64,000 nucleotides of DNA. Source: Nemertoderma westbladi. Lineage: Eukaryota > Xenacoelomorpha > Nemertodermatida > Nemertodermatidae. The stretch's first letter is position 1. Each line of letters opens with the position of its first letter. The notes below the pieces were generated by a model. That model ran no database searches and had not been told where the DNA came from. It saw nothing but the letters and a program-made list of their open reading frames with translations. This document shows positions 23,587 through 33,935 of the stretch, piece after piece. The position numbers were made by a program, and so were the translations under genes. The stretch lies in assembly GCA_032718475.1 (NCBI GenBank), contig JAUCBJ010008890.1, positions 1 through 64,000 on the forward strand. Direction: 5' to 3'.

Positions 23587-24416
23587 CCATTTGAGCCATA
23601 TACACAGGTTCCCCAACCAAGGTGACCTTATTTACAAAAGGACTCACTTACCCCCATTGAGCCATATACACAGGTTCCCCAACCAAGGTGACCTTATTTA
23701 CAAAAGGACTCACTTACCCCCATTTAGCCATATACACAGGTTCCACAACCAAGGTGACCTTATTTACAAAAGGACTCACTTACCCCCATTGAGCCATATA
23801 CACAGGTTCCCCAACCAAGGTGACCTTATTTACAAAAGGACTCACTTACCCCCATTGAGCCATATACACAGGTTCCCCAACCAAGGTGACCTTATTTACA
23901 AAAGGACTCACTTACCCCCATTTAGCCATATACACAGGTTCCACAACCAAGGTGACCTTATTTACAAAAGGACTCACTTACCCCCATTGAGCCATATACA
24001 CAGGTTCCCCAACCAAGGTGACCTTATTTACAAAAGGACTCACTTACCCCCATTTAGCCATATACACAGGTTCCACAACCAAGGTGACCTTATTTACAAA
24101 AGGACTCACTTACCCCCATTGAGCCATATACACAGGTTCCACAACCAAGGTGACCTTATTTACAAAAGGACTCACTTACCCCCATTGAGCCATATACACA
24201 GGTTCCCCAACCAAGGTGACCTTATTTACAAAAGGACTCACTTACCCCCATTGAGCCATATACACAGGTTCCCCAACCAAGGTGACCTTATTTACAAAAG
24301 GACTCACTTACCCCCCATTGAACCATATACACAGGTTCCACAACCAAGGTGACCTTATTTACAAAAGGACTCACTTACCCCCATTGAGCCATATACACAG
24401 GTTCCACAACCCAAGG
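23587..24416 (-). repeat. 66-base array of the PRPF8 exon 3 / intron 3 junction, about 12.5 copies
   Basis: Each minus-strand unit has 37 bases of the end of exon 3 (CCTTGG..ATATGGCTCAATGGGG, one base shorter than the exon) followed by 29 intron bases starting GTAAGTGAGTCC. The array starts at the exon and fills most of the 923-base intron. Units differ by only a few bases (CCCCAACC or CCACAACC on the plus strand), so it is young. Because 66 is a multiple of 3, a meaningless plus-strand frame stays open across it. Confidence 0.96.
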
Positions 24417-24576
24417 AATCTCGTTAACAAACGATATTGCTCCGGTAATGTGGTAGATGACCTTTACATCCCGTATCTGTTCCCATGGGAACGGCATATT
24501 CTCCAGGAGTTTGAGGATGGCGTGAGGCATATACTTGAGTGCTCCCAGATACACTCGTTTGTCGTGACGAAACTTC
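24379..24576 (-). CDS. PRPF8: PRPF8 exon 3
   Basis: This 198-base exon codes for 66 residues, from the Arg completed across the intron through [19 protein letters not shown] and [19 protein letters not shown] to the Trp of AQW, plus two bases. It matches animal PRPF8 almost residue for residue. The acceptor is AAATAG at 24577-24578 after a T-rich run. The donor is GGGG then GTAAGT at 24378, a strong 5' splice site. The final 38 bases of this exon are the seed of the 66-base array. Confidence 0.96.
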
Positions 24577-25075
24577 CTATTTATTGTAAATGGAGGAAAA
24601 AATAAGAACACGGCGATAAATACCGCTGTCTATTATTAGTACTTTATATTGTCTTAAATCAATTTGTAATCAGAATTAATTACCGCCGCAGGAAGACGAC
24701 CCAACTACGACTACGACATTTATAATTAGAACTTTATCGTTATTATTAAATTGTTGAGCAACAAAATACATTATTTCTGCTACGCTCCATTGTATCTCGC
24801 GGGTTGCGCCACAAATACATTTGTTGCGCTACATATTTTGTTACTTTTTCGCTCGAATATAACTCAAAATCTGGAGAAAAGTTTAACTTTTTCCCTTTTG
24901 AAAAAAAGTAACCCATAGGATTGCATTGGTTTTACTTTTTTCCCCCGGAGAAAAAAGTAAATTATAATATTTTGTGTGGAATTTCTTAAATTTTATTATA
25001 TGTATTGATAATTTAAGCAAAATCCATTCACACACTCAAAAGTTATTGCAACTTGCAACTTTGGTGTTCCATACC
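24577..25075 (-). other. 3' end of PRPF8 intron 2
   Basis: About 500 AT-rich bases lie between the acceptor of exon 3 and the end of the 52-base satellite. The minus-strand acceptor side has a pyrimidine run (TATTTTTTCCTCC) before AAATAG. No other feature is seen. Confidence 0.7.
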
Positions 25076-28000
25076 TACCTACTTATCATGTCACCATGTT
25101 CCCGTACAATCTTCCCAACGTGTTACCTACCTACTTATTGTCATGTCACCATGTTTCCGTACAATCTTCCCAACGTGTTACCTACCTACTTGTCATGTCA
25201 CCATGTTCCCGTACAATCTTCCCAACGTGTTACCTACCTACTTATTGTCATGTCACCATGTTTCCGTACAATCTTCCCAACGTGTTACCTACCTACTTAT
25301 TGTCATGTCACCATGTTTCCGTACAATCTTCCCAACGTGTTACCTACCTACTTGTCATGTCACCATGTTCCCGTACAATCTTCCCAACGTGTTACCTACC
25401 TACTTATTGTCATGTCACCATGTTCCCGTACTATCTTCCCAACGTGTTACCTACCTACTTCGCTACTTGTAATGTCACCATGTTTCCGTACAATCTTCCC
25501 AACGTGTTCCCTACCTACTTATCATGTCACCATGTTCCCGTACTATCTTCCCAACGTGTTACCTACCTACTTGTCATGTCACCATGTTTCCGTACAATCT
25601 TCCCAACGTGTTACCTACCTACTTATTGTCATGTCACCATGTTTCCGTACAATCTTCCCAACGTGTTACCTACCTACTTGTCATGTCACCATGTTCCCGT
25701 ACTATCTTCCCAACGTGTTACCTACCTACTTCGCTACTTGTAATGTCACCATGTTTCCGTACAATCTTCCCAACGTGTTCCCTACCTACTTATCATGTCA
25801 CCATGTTCCCGTACTATCTTCCCAACGTGTTACCTATCTACTTATCATGTCACCATGTTTCCGTACAATCTTCCTAACGTGTTCCCTACCTACTTGTCAT
25901 CTCACCATGTTCCCGTACTATCTTCCCAACGTGTTACCTATCTACTTATCATATCACCATGTTCCCGTACAATCTTCCCAACGTGTTCCCTACCTACTTA
26001 TCATCTCACCATGTTCCCGTACTATCTTCCCAACGTGTTACCTATCTACTTATCATATCACCATGTTCCCGTACAATCTTCCCAACGTGTTCCCTACCTA
26101 CTTATCATGTCACCATGTTTCCGTACAATCTTCCCAACGTGTTCCCTACCTACTTGTCATGTCACCATGTTCCCGTACTATCTTCCCAACGTGTTACCTA
26201 CCTACTTGTCATGTCACCATGTTCCCGTACTATCTTCCCAACGTGTTACCTACCTACTTCGCTACTTGTAATGTCACCATGTTTCCGTACAATCTTCCCA
26301 ACGTGTTCCCTACCTACTTATCATGTCACCATGTTCCCGTACTATCTTCCCAACGTGTTACCTATCTACTTATCATGTCACCATGTTTCCGTACAATCTT
26401 CCTAACGTGTTCCCTACCTACTTGTCATCTCACCATGTTCCCGTACTATCTTCCCAACGTGTTACCTATCTACTTATCATATCACCATGTTCCCGTACAA
26501 TCTTCCCAACGTGTTACCTACCTACTTGTCATGTCACCATGTTCCCGTACTATCTTCCCAACGTGTTACCTATCTACTTATCATATCACCATGTTCCCGT
26601 ACAATCTTCCCAACGTGTTACCTACCTACTTGTCATGTCACCATGTTCCCGTACAATCTTCCCAACGTGTTACCTACCTACTTGTCATGTCACCATGTTC
26701 CCGTACTATCTTCCCAACGTGTTCCCTACCTACTTGTCATCTCACCATGTTCCCGTACTATCTTCCCAACGTGTTACCTATCTACTTATCATATCACCAT
26801 GTTCCCGTACAATCTTCCCAACGTGTTACCTACCTACTTGTCATGTCACCATGTTCCCGTACTATCTTCCCAACGTGTTACCTATCTACTTATCATATCA
26901 CCATGTTCCCGTACAATCTTCCCAACGTGTTACCTACCTACTTGTCATGTCACCATGTTCCCGTACAATCTTCCCAACGTGTTACCTACCTACTTGTCAT
27001 GTCACCATGTTCCCGTACTATCTTCCCAACGTGTTACCTATCTACTTATCATATCACCATGTTCCCGTACAATCTTCCCAACGTGTTACCTACCTACTTG
27101 TCATGTCACCATGTTCCCGTACAATCTTCCCAACGTGTTACCTACCTACTTGTCATGTCACCATGTTCCCGTACTATCTTCCCAACGTGTTCCCTACCTA
27201 CTTGTCATGTCACCATGTTCCCGTACTATCTTCCCAACGTGTTCCCTACCTACTTATCATGTCACCATGTTCCCGTACAATCTTCCCAACGTGTTACCTA
27301 CCTACTTATTGTCATGTCACCATGTTTCCGTACAATCTTCCCAACGTGTTACCTACCTACTTGTCATGTCACCATGTTCCCGTACAATCTTCCCAACGTG
27401 TTACCTACCTACTTGTCATGTCACCATGTTCCCGTACAATCTTCCCAACGTGTTACCTACCTACTTATTGTCATGTCACCATGTTTCCGTACAATCTTCC
27501 CAACGTGTTACCTACCTACTTGTCATGTCACCATGTTCCCGTACAATCTTCCCAACGTGTTACCTACCTACTTATTGTCATGTCACCATGTTCCCGTACA
27601 ATCTTCCCAACGTGTTACCTACCTACTTATTGTCATGTCACCATGTTTCCGTACAATCTTCCCAACGTGTTACCTACCTACTTGTCATGTCACCATGTTC
27701 CCGTACAATCTTCCCAACGTGTTACCTACCTACTTGTCATGTCACCATGTTCCCGTACAATCTTCCCAACGTGTTACCTATCTACTTATCATGTCACCAT
27801 GTTCCCGTACTATCTTCCCAACGTGTTACCTACCTACTTGTCATGTCACCATGTTCCCGTACAATCTTCCCAACGTGTTACCTATCTACTTATCATATCA
27901 CCATGTTCCCGTACTATCTTCCCAATGTGTTCCCTACCTACTTTTCATGTCACCATGTTCCCGTACTATCTTCCCAACGTGTTCCCTACCTACTTGTCAT

Positions 28001-29712
28001 GTCACCATGTTCCCGTACAATCTTCCCAACGTGTTACCTATCTACTTATCATATCACCATGTTCCCGTACTATCTTCCCAATGTGTTCCCTACCTACTTT
28101 TCATGTCACCATGTTCCCGTACTATCTTCCCAACGTGTTACCTACCTACTTGTCATGTCACCATGTTCCCGTACAATCTTCCCAACGTGTTACCTATCTA
28201 CTTATCATATCACCATGTTCCCGTACTATCTTCCCAATGTGTTCCCTACCTACTTTTCATGTCACCATGTTCCCGTACTATCTTCCCAACGTGTTACCTA
28301 CCTACTTGTCATGTCACCATGTTCCCGTACAATCTTCCCAACGTGTTACCTATCTACTTATCATATCACCATGTTCCCGTACAATCTTCCCAACGTGTTC
28401 CCTACCTACTTGTCATCTCACCATGTTCCCGTACTATCTTCCCAACGTGTTCCCTACCTACTTGTCATGTCACCATGTTTCCGTACTATCTTCCCAACGT
28501 GTTACCTATCTACTTATCATATCACCATGTTCCCGTACTATCTTCCCAACGTGTTCCCTACCTACTTGTCATGTCACCATGTTCCCGTACTATCTTCCCA
28601 ACGTGTTCCCTACCTACTTATCATGTCACCATGTTCCCGTACTATCTTCCCAACGTGTTACCTACCTACTTGTCATGTCACCATGTTCCCGTACAATCTT
28701 CCCAACGTGTTCCCTACCTACTTGTCATATCACCAATCACCATGTTCCCGTACTATCTTCCCAACGTGTTCCCTACCTACTTGTCATGTCACCATGTTCC
28801 CGTACTATCTTCCGAACGTGTTCCCTACCTACTTTTCATGTCACCATGTTCCCGTACTATCTTCCCAACGTGTTCCCTATCTACTTGTCATATCACCATG
28901 TTCCCGTACTATCTTCCGAACGTGTTCCCTATCTACTTGTCATATCACCATGTTTCCGTACTATCTTCCCAACGTGTTCCCTACCTACTTTTCATGTCAC
29001 CATGTTCCCGTACTATCTTCCCAACGTGTTCCCTATCTACTTGTCATATCACCATGTTTCCGTACTATCTTCCCAACGTGTTCCCTACCTACTTGTAATG
29101 TCACCATGTTCCCGTACTATCTTCCCAACGTGTTCCCTACCTACTTGTCATATCACCATGTTCCCGTACTATCTTCCCAACGTGTTCCCTACCTACTTTT
29201 CATGTCACCATGTTCCCGTACTATCTTCCCAACGTGTTACCTACCTACTTCGCTACTTGTAATGTTACCATGTTTCCGTACTATCTTCCCAACGTGTTAC
29301 CTACCTACTTGTCATGTCACCATGTTCCCGTACTATCTTCCGAACGTGTTCCCTATCTACTTGTCATATCACCATGTTTCCGTACTATCTTCCCAACGTG
29401 TTCCCTACCTACTTGTAATGTCACCATGTTCCCGTACTATCTTCCCAACGTGTTCCCTATCTACTTGTCATATCACCATGTTTCCGTACTATCTTCCCAA
29501 CGTGTTCCCTACCTACTTGTAATGTCACCATGTTCCCGTACTATCTTCCCAACGTGTTCCCTATCTACTTGTCATATCACCATGTTCCCGTACTATCTTC
29601 CCAACGTGTTCCCTACCTACTTGTCATATCACCATGTTCCCGTACTATCTTCCCAACGTGTTCCCTACCTACTTTTCATGTCACCATGTTCCCGTACTAT
29701 CTTCCCAACGTG
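25076..29712 (-). repeat. 52-base satellite, distal block (about 89 copies), within PRPF8 intron 2
   Basis: The unit is the same as in 33936-50319. This block is rich in variants with TTAT added after the 'CTAC' (plus strand), with TTTCCG for TTCCCG, or with 'CTTCGCTACTTG' inserts. A segment of about 135 bases near 25740 recurs near 26270, so longer blocks were copied. It is separated from the proximal block only by the LINE at 29713-33935. Confidence 0.97.
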
Positions 29713-29859
29713 TTATTATTATTATTAACTATCCGGGCTATGCCCCGGCGCTTTATTGATTCGATTTCAGTAAAATTTCAACAATTGGACACAATACGCA
29801 CAATAAATATAACATATATACGGTGTGATTGTAAAAGTAGTAAAGATATAATATGATAA

Positions 29860-32800
29860 TTACAATGAGCTAAGTAGATAGTCTTTAATAACTTGGGCAC
29901 GAATAGTACTATCATATTCATATTTGCTTAATACGCAGTTGCAAAACGATGTGATAAATATATCCTTGTGTGATAGTTCACTAAAAAGGTTTCGTTTGCA
30001 TCGATTTACACATTCAGTAACAGAATACTGGTGTACTGCTATGGAAGAGAGGCTTGGTAGGCCAAGCAACCATGAAGTAGACTCGTAAGAGTAGAACAGT
30101 TCGAATTTGTAACCCAAAAAATGGTCACATAATATACTAGAGAATAACTCAGTTAATGTCTTATTTCTGGTATTAAAAATTCTATATATTAAACGGAATT
30201 GATACATATGAATGTGCAACTCCACATTGAAACCGAAGATATTATATAATGCTGAGTTGGAAACCCTGTTATTGAGACCAGTGATTTTCCTCATAACTTT
30301 TCGGCAGTTTTTACTCGTTATGTTTATGTCCGGTGATGATAGATGGGATGCACCGTATATTATACTAGGAATGCAGACCATATTCCAAACTGTCTTACAT
30401 ATCTGAATGGGTACGCTATTGATCATAAAGCCCCTCTGCTTTAGCATTCCTAGATTTTGCCAGATTTTTGTTTCTATAAAACTAGCAGTAGTTGCGGAAT
30501 TGGAAGGAATTGGGATGCCCATGAATCTGCAAGAATCTTTACCGTATAAAGTTATGCCCTCAATTGTTTGGATGGTATCGCTGGTGTCAGTTAGACCATT
30601 TTTATCTATGGAGAGGAAATGGCTCTTTTTTAAATTCAGCTTCATGTGGTGGTCCTCGAGGAAGACATTAGCAATCTGCATTAGCTTCACTAGATCTCGT
30701 TTTATGTTACTTAGAAGTATGATATCATCAGCGTAGTTAATTACGCAAAAAGAGCTATTGTTGATATGTAAACCCAACCCACTGTCTCGTAACTGGTCAA
30801 AAAGCTCCTTCATATAAAAGTTAAAAAGGAGAGGAGAGAGTATGCCTCCTTGTCGTACTCCTTGTTCTATGACTATACCACCGCCGATCAAATAGCCACC
30901 ACACGAAATGTATCCAACTGATTGCTTGTAATTAGATTCAAGTGCATTGACAATTTCTGGTGGAACCGATGTTTGTCGCATTTTATGAAATAGAAATTCG
31001 TGGTTCACTTTATCGAAGGCAGATGATAAGTCCAGACTTAATAGGTATACATGAGAGTTTTTGTGGATGAATTTGTTAATTAAACCAGAGACAGCCAAGT
31101 GTGCAATGTCAGCTCCAATATTTGCTTTGTAACCAAGTTGTAGATCACTGGTAGACAGAGTAGACAGTTCCTTAAGAAGTGAGAGTTCCCAGAGTTTTGC
31201 CAGAGTTAGTGTAATGCTGATGTTCCTATATGATGTTTCTTCAGGTATTAAGGTTGGAACTTTCTGTGGTTTTTGTATTGGAGTAATTACGCTAACAGAC
31301 AATATTTGTGGACAAGATTCATCTTTTATTATATTGTTAAATAAGTCGGCAATTGTCAAACTTAGGGTAGGTGAGATCGCATACCGAAAGCATTCTGCAT
31401 TCTGGTTAAAAATATCTTCTGATTTTCCTATGTTTAATTTCATAATAAGGTCATTGATATCAGATGGCTGTATAACTGTGCATCTTCCCCTCTCAGGTTG
31501 CTCTATATTTGATCGATCTATTGATGGGTGATCATTCCTACTCTCATTGGTGAAGTGTTGTTTTATATTTTGATGAATATCTTTCATATGTTTGTCAGAA
31601 TACGACTGCCTCTTTCTAGTTCGAATTTTCCTCCAAAATGCCTTTGGATTATGCCTATTTGTGCTTATCAACGTTTGTAAGTATTCCATGTAAGAGTCTG
31701 TATTGCTCGTAGTTTTCTTTTTTGAGTTGTGCTTTATAAAAGAGTATGGGATATTATTCACTGCTGCTTCATGTATTGTTCTAATTATCAGTTCCGCTTT
31801 GGTATCAGCACAATTAGCAGTAGTATTACTTAAAACGGTTTCAATCTGACATTTATATGAGGTCAGCTGATCACTGGTGGCACGTTTGAAGTGAAATTTA
31901 ATGTTTTTCATCTTTGATTTTGGATACCTTTCATCATCCTCTCCATATTCTCCCAGCAACAGAACGGAATGCACTGGTTGATGATCAGACAAATTTTTTT
32001 GAACACGCTCTTCAACATTGGCTTCTGAGAGATCTGGTATCAGGTGCAGGGGCATTAAGACATGATCTATGTAGCTTTTGTTCAAGCCTACACGGAAGGT
32101 GTGCAGGTCGCCATGCCCTATCTCCGTCATATCAGCAGCTATCAGGTTATAAGGTTCAGAGAGTGTTTCACGGAAAATATTGGAGCGTTGAAATCTTTTG
32201 TTTGACATACTTCCTGGTGGCATTCTGGGATGAATGCCCCTATCTCCAAGAAAAATATGATTTAGGTCGCCTGCAAGAAGTGGGGTTATATTGTCATTTA
32301 AACATTCTTCGAACACAGATGCAATGATATTTGCCTCCGATTTGAATTTGAAGTTGTCATCTGGATTGCCACAATCAGCTGGCATGTATGTGTTGAAAAT
32401 AGCTAGATTTATGTTATGAAATCCTTTGAGGAAAATACCACACAGCCTATCAGACTGACATTGAAGTGGTTTGGAGAATGGTAATAAGTGATTTTTTACG
32501 AAGATTGCAGTTCCACCTTCTCCACGCACCCGTCGTTTTAGCTTCTTCATCTCATCAGAAACAGTAAATGTTATACATGTATAGTGCTCATGTATACTAA
32601 GCTGATCTAGATAATACTCCGCTTCCCTTGGGCCTAACCAATGCTCCTGAAGACAGAGAATATCCGGTTTGTGTGTATTACAGATTGATCTAATATACTC
32701 TATATTTCTTACATACCCCTTGCAGTTGAAAGTTTCGACTTTCAGTTTGCGGCAGCGTTTATTATTACTTACATTGTTATCCAGTTTGATATTATTTGTT

Positions 32801-32964
32801 TTATTCACAAAAGATCTTGGTTCTTTCAAATTCAGGGAATTTCTTAGAAGAGTTTTACAGTATAGTGGTAAAGAGTTAATCCTTCTAGAAGAGCCAAGTA
32901 TCTGAGTAGATTGTGTAGGTGATTTAAAAGCGATATCTACGACTAGGATGTAACATTGCCGCAT
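29860..32964 (-). CDS. LINE ORF2: AP endonuclease and reverse transcriptase
   Basis: This is an intact 1034-residue frame. The apurinic endonuclease domain spans about 74-335: N80, E107 (LQEHW), GDLNH 232-236, D300/H301 and SDH 326-328. Reverse transcriptase follows at about 560-850, with D645 (LSLDLSSAFD), 'QGVRQGGILSPLLF' near 701-714 and YADD at 744-747. The protein nicks DNA and copies the element RNA at the nick. Its start overlaps the end of ORF1 by about 41 bases in another frame. Its sequence differs from the L2/CR1-like LINE at 59.2-62.0 kb and the LINE at 18.4-19.3 kb. I do not assign a clade. Confidence 0.95.
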   Translation of the reverse strand: MRQCYILVVDIAFKSPTQSTQILGSSRRINSLPLYCKTLLRNSLNLKEPRSFVNKTNNIKLDNNVSNNKRCRKLKVETFNCKGYVRNIEYIRSICNTHKPDILCLQEHWLGPREAEYYLDQLSIHEHYTCITFTVSDEMKKLKRRVRGEGGTAIFVKNHLLPFSKPLQCQSDRLCGIFLKGFHNINLAIFNTYMPADCGNPDDNFKFKSEANIIASVFEECLNDNITPLLAGDLNHIFLGDRGIHPRMPPGSMSNKRFQRSNIFRETLSEPYNLIAADMTEIGHGDLHTFRVGLNKSYIDHVLMPLHLIPDLSEANVEERVQKNLSDHQPVHSVLLLGEYGEDDERYPKSKMKNIKFHFKRATSDQLTSYKCQIETVLSNTTANCADTKAELIIRTIHEAAVNNIPYSFIKHNSKKKTTSNTDSYMEYLQTLISTNRHNPKAFWRKIRTRKRQSYSDKHMKDIHQNIKQHFTNESRNDHPSIDRSNIEQPERGRCTVIQPSDINDLIMKLNIGKSEDIFNQNAECFRYAISPTLSLTIADLFNNIIKDESCPQILSVSVITPIQKPQKVPTLIPEETSYRNISITLTLAKLWELSLLKELSTLSTSDLQLGYKANIGADIAHLAVSGLINKFIHKNSHVYLLSLDLSSAFDKVNHEFLFHKMRQTSVPPEIVNALESNYKQSVGYISCGGYLIGGGIVIEQGVRQGGILSPLLFNFYMKELFDQLRDSGLGLHINNSSFCVINYADDIILLSNIKRDLVKLMQIANVFLEDHHMKLNLKKSHFLSIDKNGLTDTSDTIQTIEGITLYGKDSCRFMGIPIPSNSATTASFIETKIWQNLGMLKQRGFMINSVPIQICKTVWNMVCIPSIIYGASHLSSPDINITSKNCRKVMRKITGLNNRVSNSALYNIFGFNVELHIHMYQFRLIYRIFNTRNKTLTELFSSILCDHFLGYKFELFYSYESTSWLLGLPSLSSIAVHQYSVTECVNRCKRNLFSELSHKDIFITSFCNCVLSKYEYDSTIRAQVIKDYLLSSL

Positions 32965-33829
32965 CTCTGTAAGATAAGTTGTTGTATGATCGATTTACTG
33001 GTGACTGGTATTGATGATGTTGAGGTATTGGATATTTGTTTCCAGGATGGTTTTCTGACTCCCAAATGCTTCTATTGGAGTCCTTATTAGCATAAAGGTT
33101 ATGTACTTGTTTTGGTGGCCTATATTGAAAGTGTTTGTCACGGTTATTATATGCATAGTTGATATTATTACTGTAATCATTCATGTTCCTTGTGTCTGTG
33201 CTTGGATAATGTCTTCCACTAGATAATCTGTTAGCGTAAGTCATGTCATTTCTCCACTGAGTGGTTCTGTTTCTGATGTGAGTATTAGGTTTGGAAAAAG
33301 ACTCAGTTGATGGCATATTATTACGATGTAGATTTGGAAAGTCGCGAAGTTTATTAGGCCCAGGCAGTAGTTTCTCACTTGAAAGTCTATTGTTAGTTGG
33401 ACTAGATGATGTTCGAGGTTCGGCATGAATAACATTGTCCCATTGCCTATTTTCAACTCGCGTGATTTGACTTCCTTCTGGCCACATCTCGGGTTGGTTA
33501 TATATTCCTGTGTACACTGATTCAATAGTGATCTTTGTATGCTTTTTATAACCCTTATAACCTGATACCCAGACATTTATTGGCCTATGGCCAGTTTGTT
33601 TATAACAGAATTGAGATATGTTTAATGAGGACGAGTTGGGTGGCAATCCTGTAATGTGCACGGTAACAAGGTTGTCTCCATGTACCTGGTTGTTTTTATC
33701 ATGAAGATTTTTTGAAGATGGTGTACTGACATTTGGTGGGACAGTTGACTTTAAAAGATTGGACAGATGGGTGTTTTGCTCTATTAGTAAATGTTCAATG
33801 GTTTTTGTTTCATCCAGTAATGAAAACAT
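32924..33829 (-). CDS. LINE ORF1 protein
   Basis: This is a 301-residue frame directly upstream of and overlapping ORF2. The first 30 residues are leucine-rich and could form a short coil. The segment 'VTVHITGLPPNSSSLNISQF' (about 55-75) followed by Lys/Tyr-rich strands looks like a small RNA-binding fold. The C-terminal half is rich in Asn, Arg, Tyr and His and probably disordered. No zinc knuckle is visible. Its role as RNA chaperone is inferred from position only. Confidence 0.8.
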   Translation of the reverse strand: MFSLLDETKTIEHLLIEQNTHLSNLLKSTVPPNVSTPSSKNLHDKNNQVHGDNLVTVHITGLPPNSSSLNISQFCYKQTGHRPINVWVSGYKGYKKHTKITIESVYTGIYNQPEMWPEGSQITRVENRQWDNVIHAEPRTSSSPTNNRLSSEKLLPGPNKLRDFPNLHRNNMPSTESFSKPNTHIRNRTTQWRNDMTYANRLSSGRHYPSTDTRNMNDYSNNINYAYNNRDKHFQYRPPKQVHNLYANKDSNRSIWESENHPGNKYPIPQHHQYQSPVNRSYNNLSYRDAAMLHPSRRYRF

Positions 33830-33935
33830 GTTGCTGATTTCAATTGGTTGTTTGCTTTTAAATCTATTTTGCTGATTGGGTTTTGAAGCTTGCTCTTTTG
33901 ATATTTTCTTCCAAGTGTTTTTACAAGGTGTTCCC

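Larger units (their letters stand above)
29713..33935 (-). mobile_element. Full-length-looking LINE with two open frames
   Basis: The LINE is inserted in the 52-base satellite on the same strand as PRPF8. The 3' end carries a TAA-type tail (29713-29727). The 5' end joins the array near 33935. AACACGTT, part of the satellite unit, is present at both junctions as a likely target duplication. The element has a 5' leader of about 100 bases, ORF1 (32924-33829), ORF2 (29860-32964) and a 3' UTR of about 130 bases. Both frames are uninterrupted, so it may have been active recently. Confidence 0.92.

Noticed and set aside
23591-24352. 253-residue frame with a 22-residue repeat (LSHIHRFPNQGDLIYKRTHL type)
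   Set aside because: It is the antisense of the 66-base junction array in PRPF8 intron 3; the period is a multiple of 3, so it stays open.
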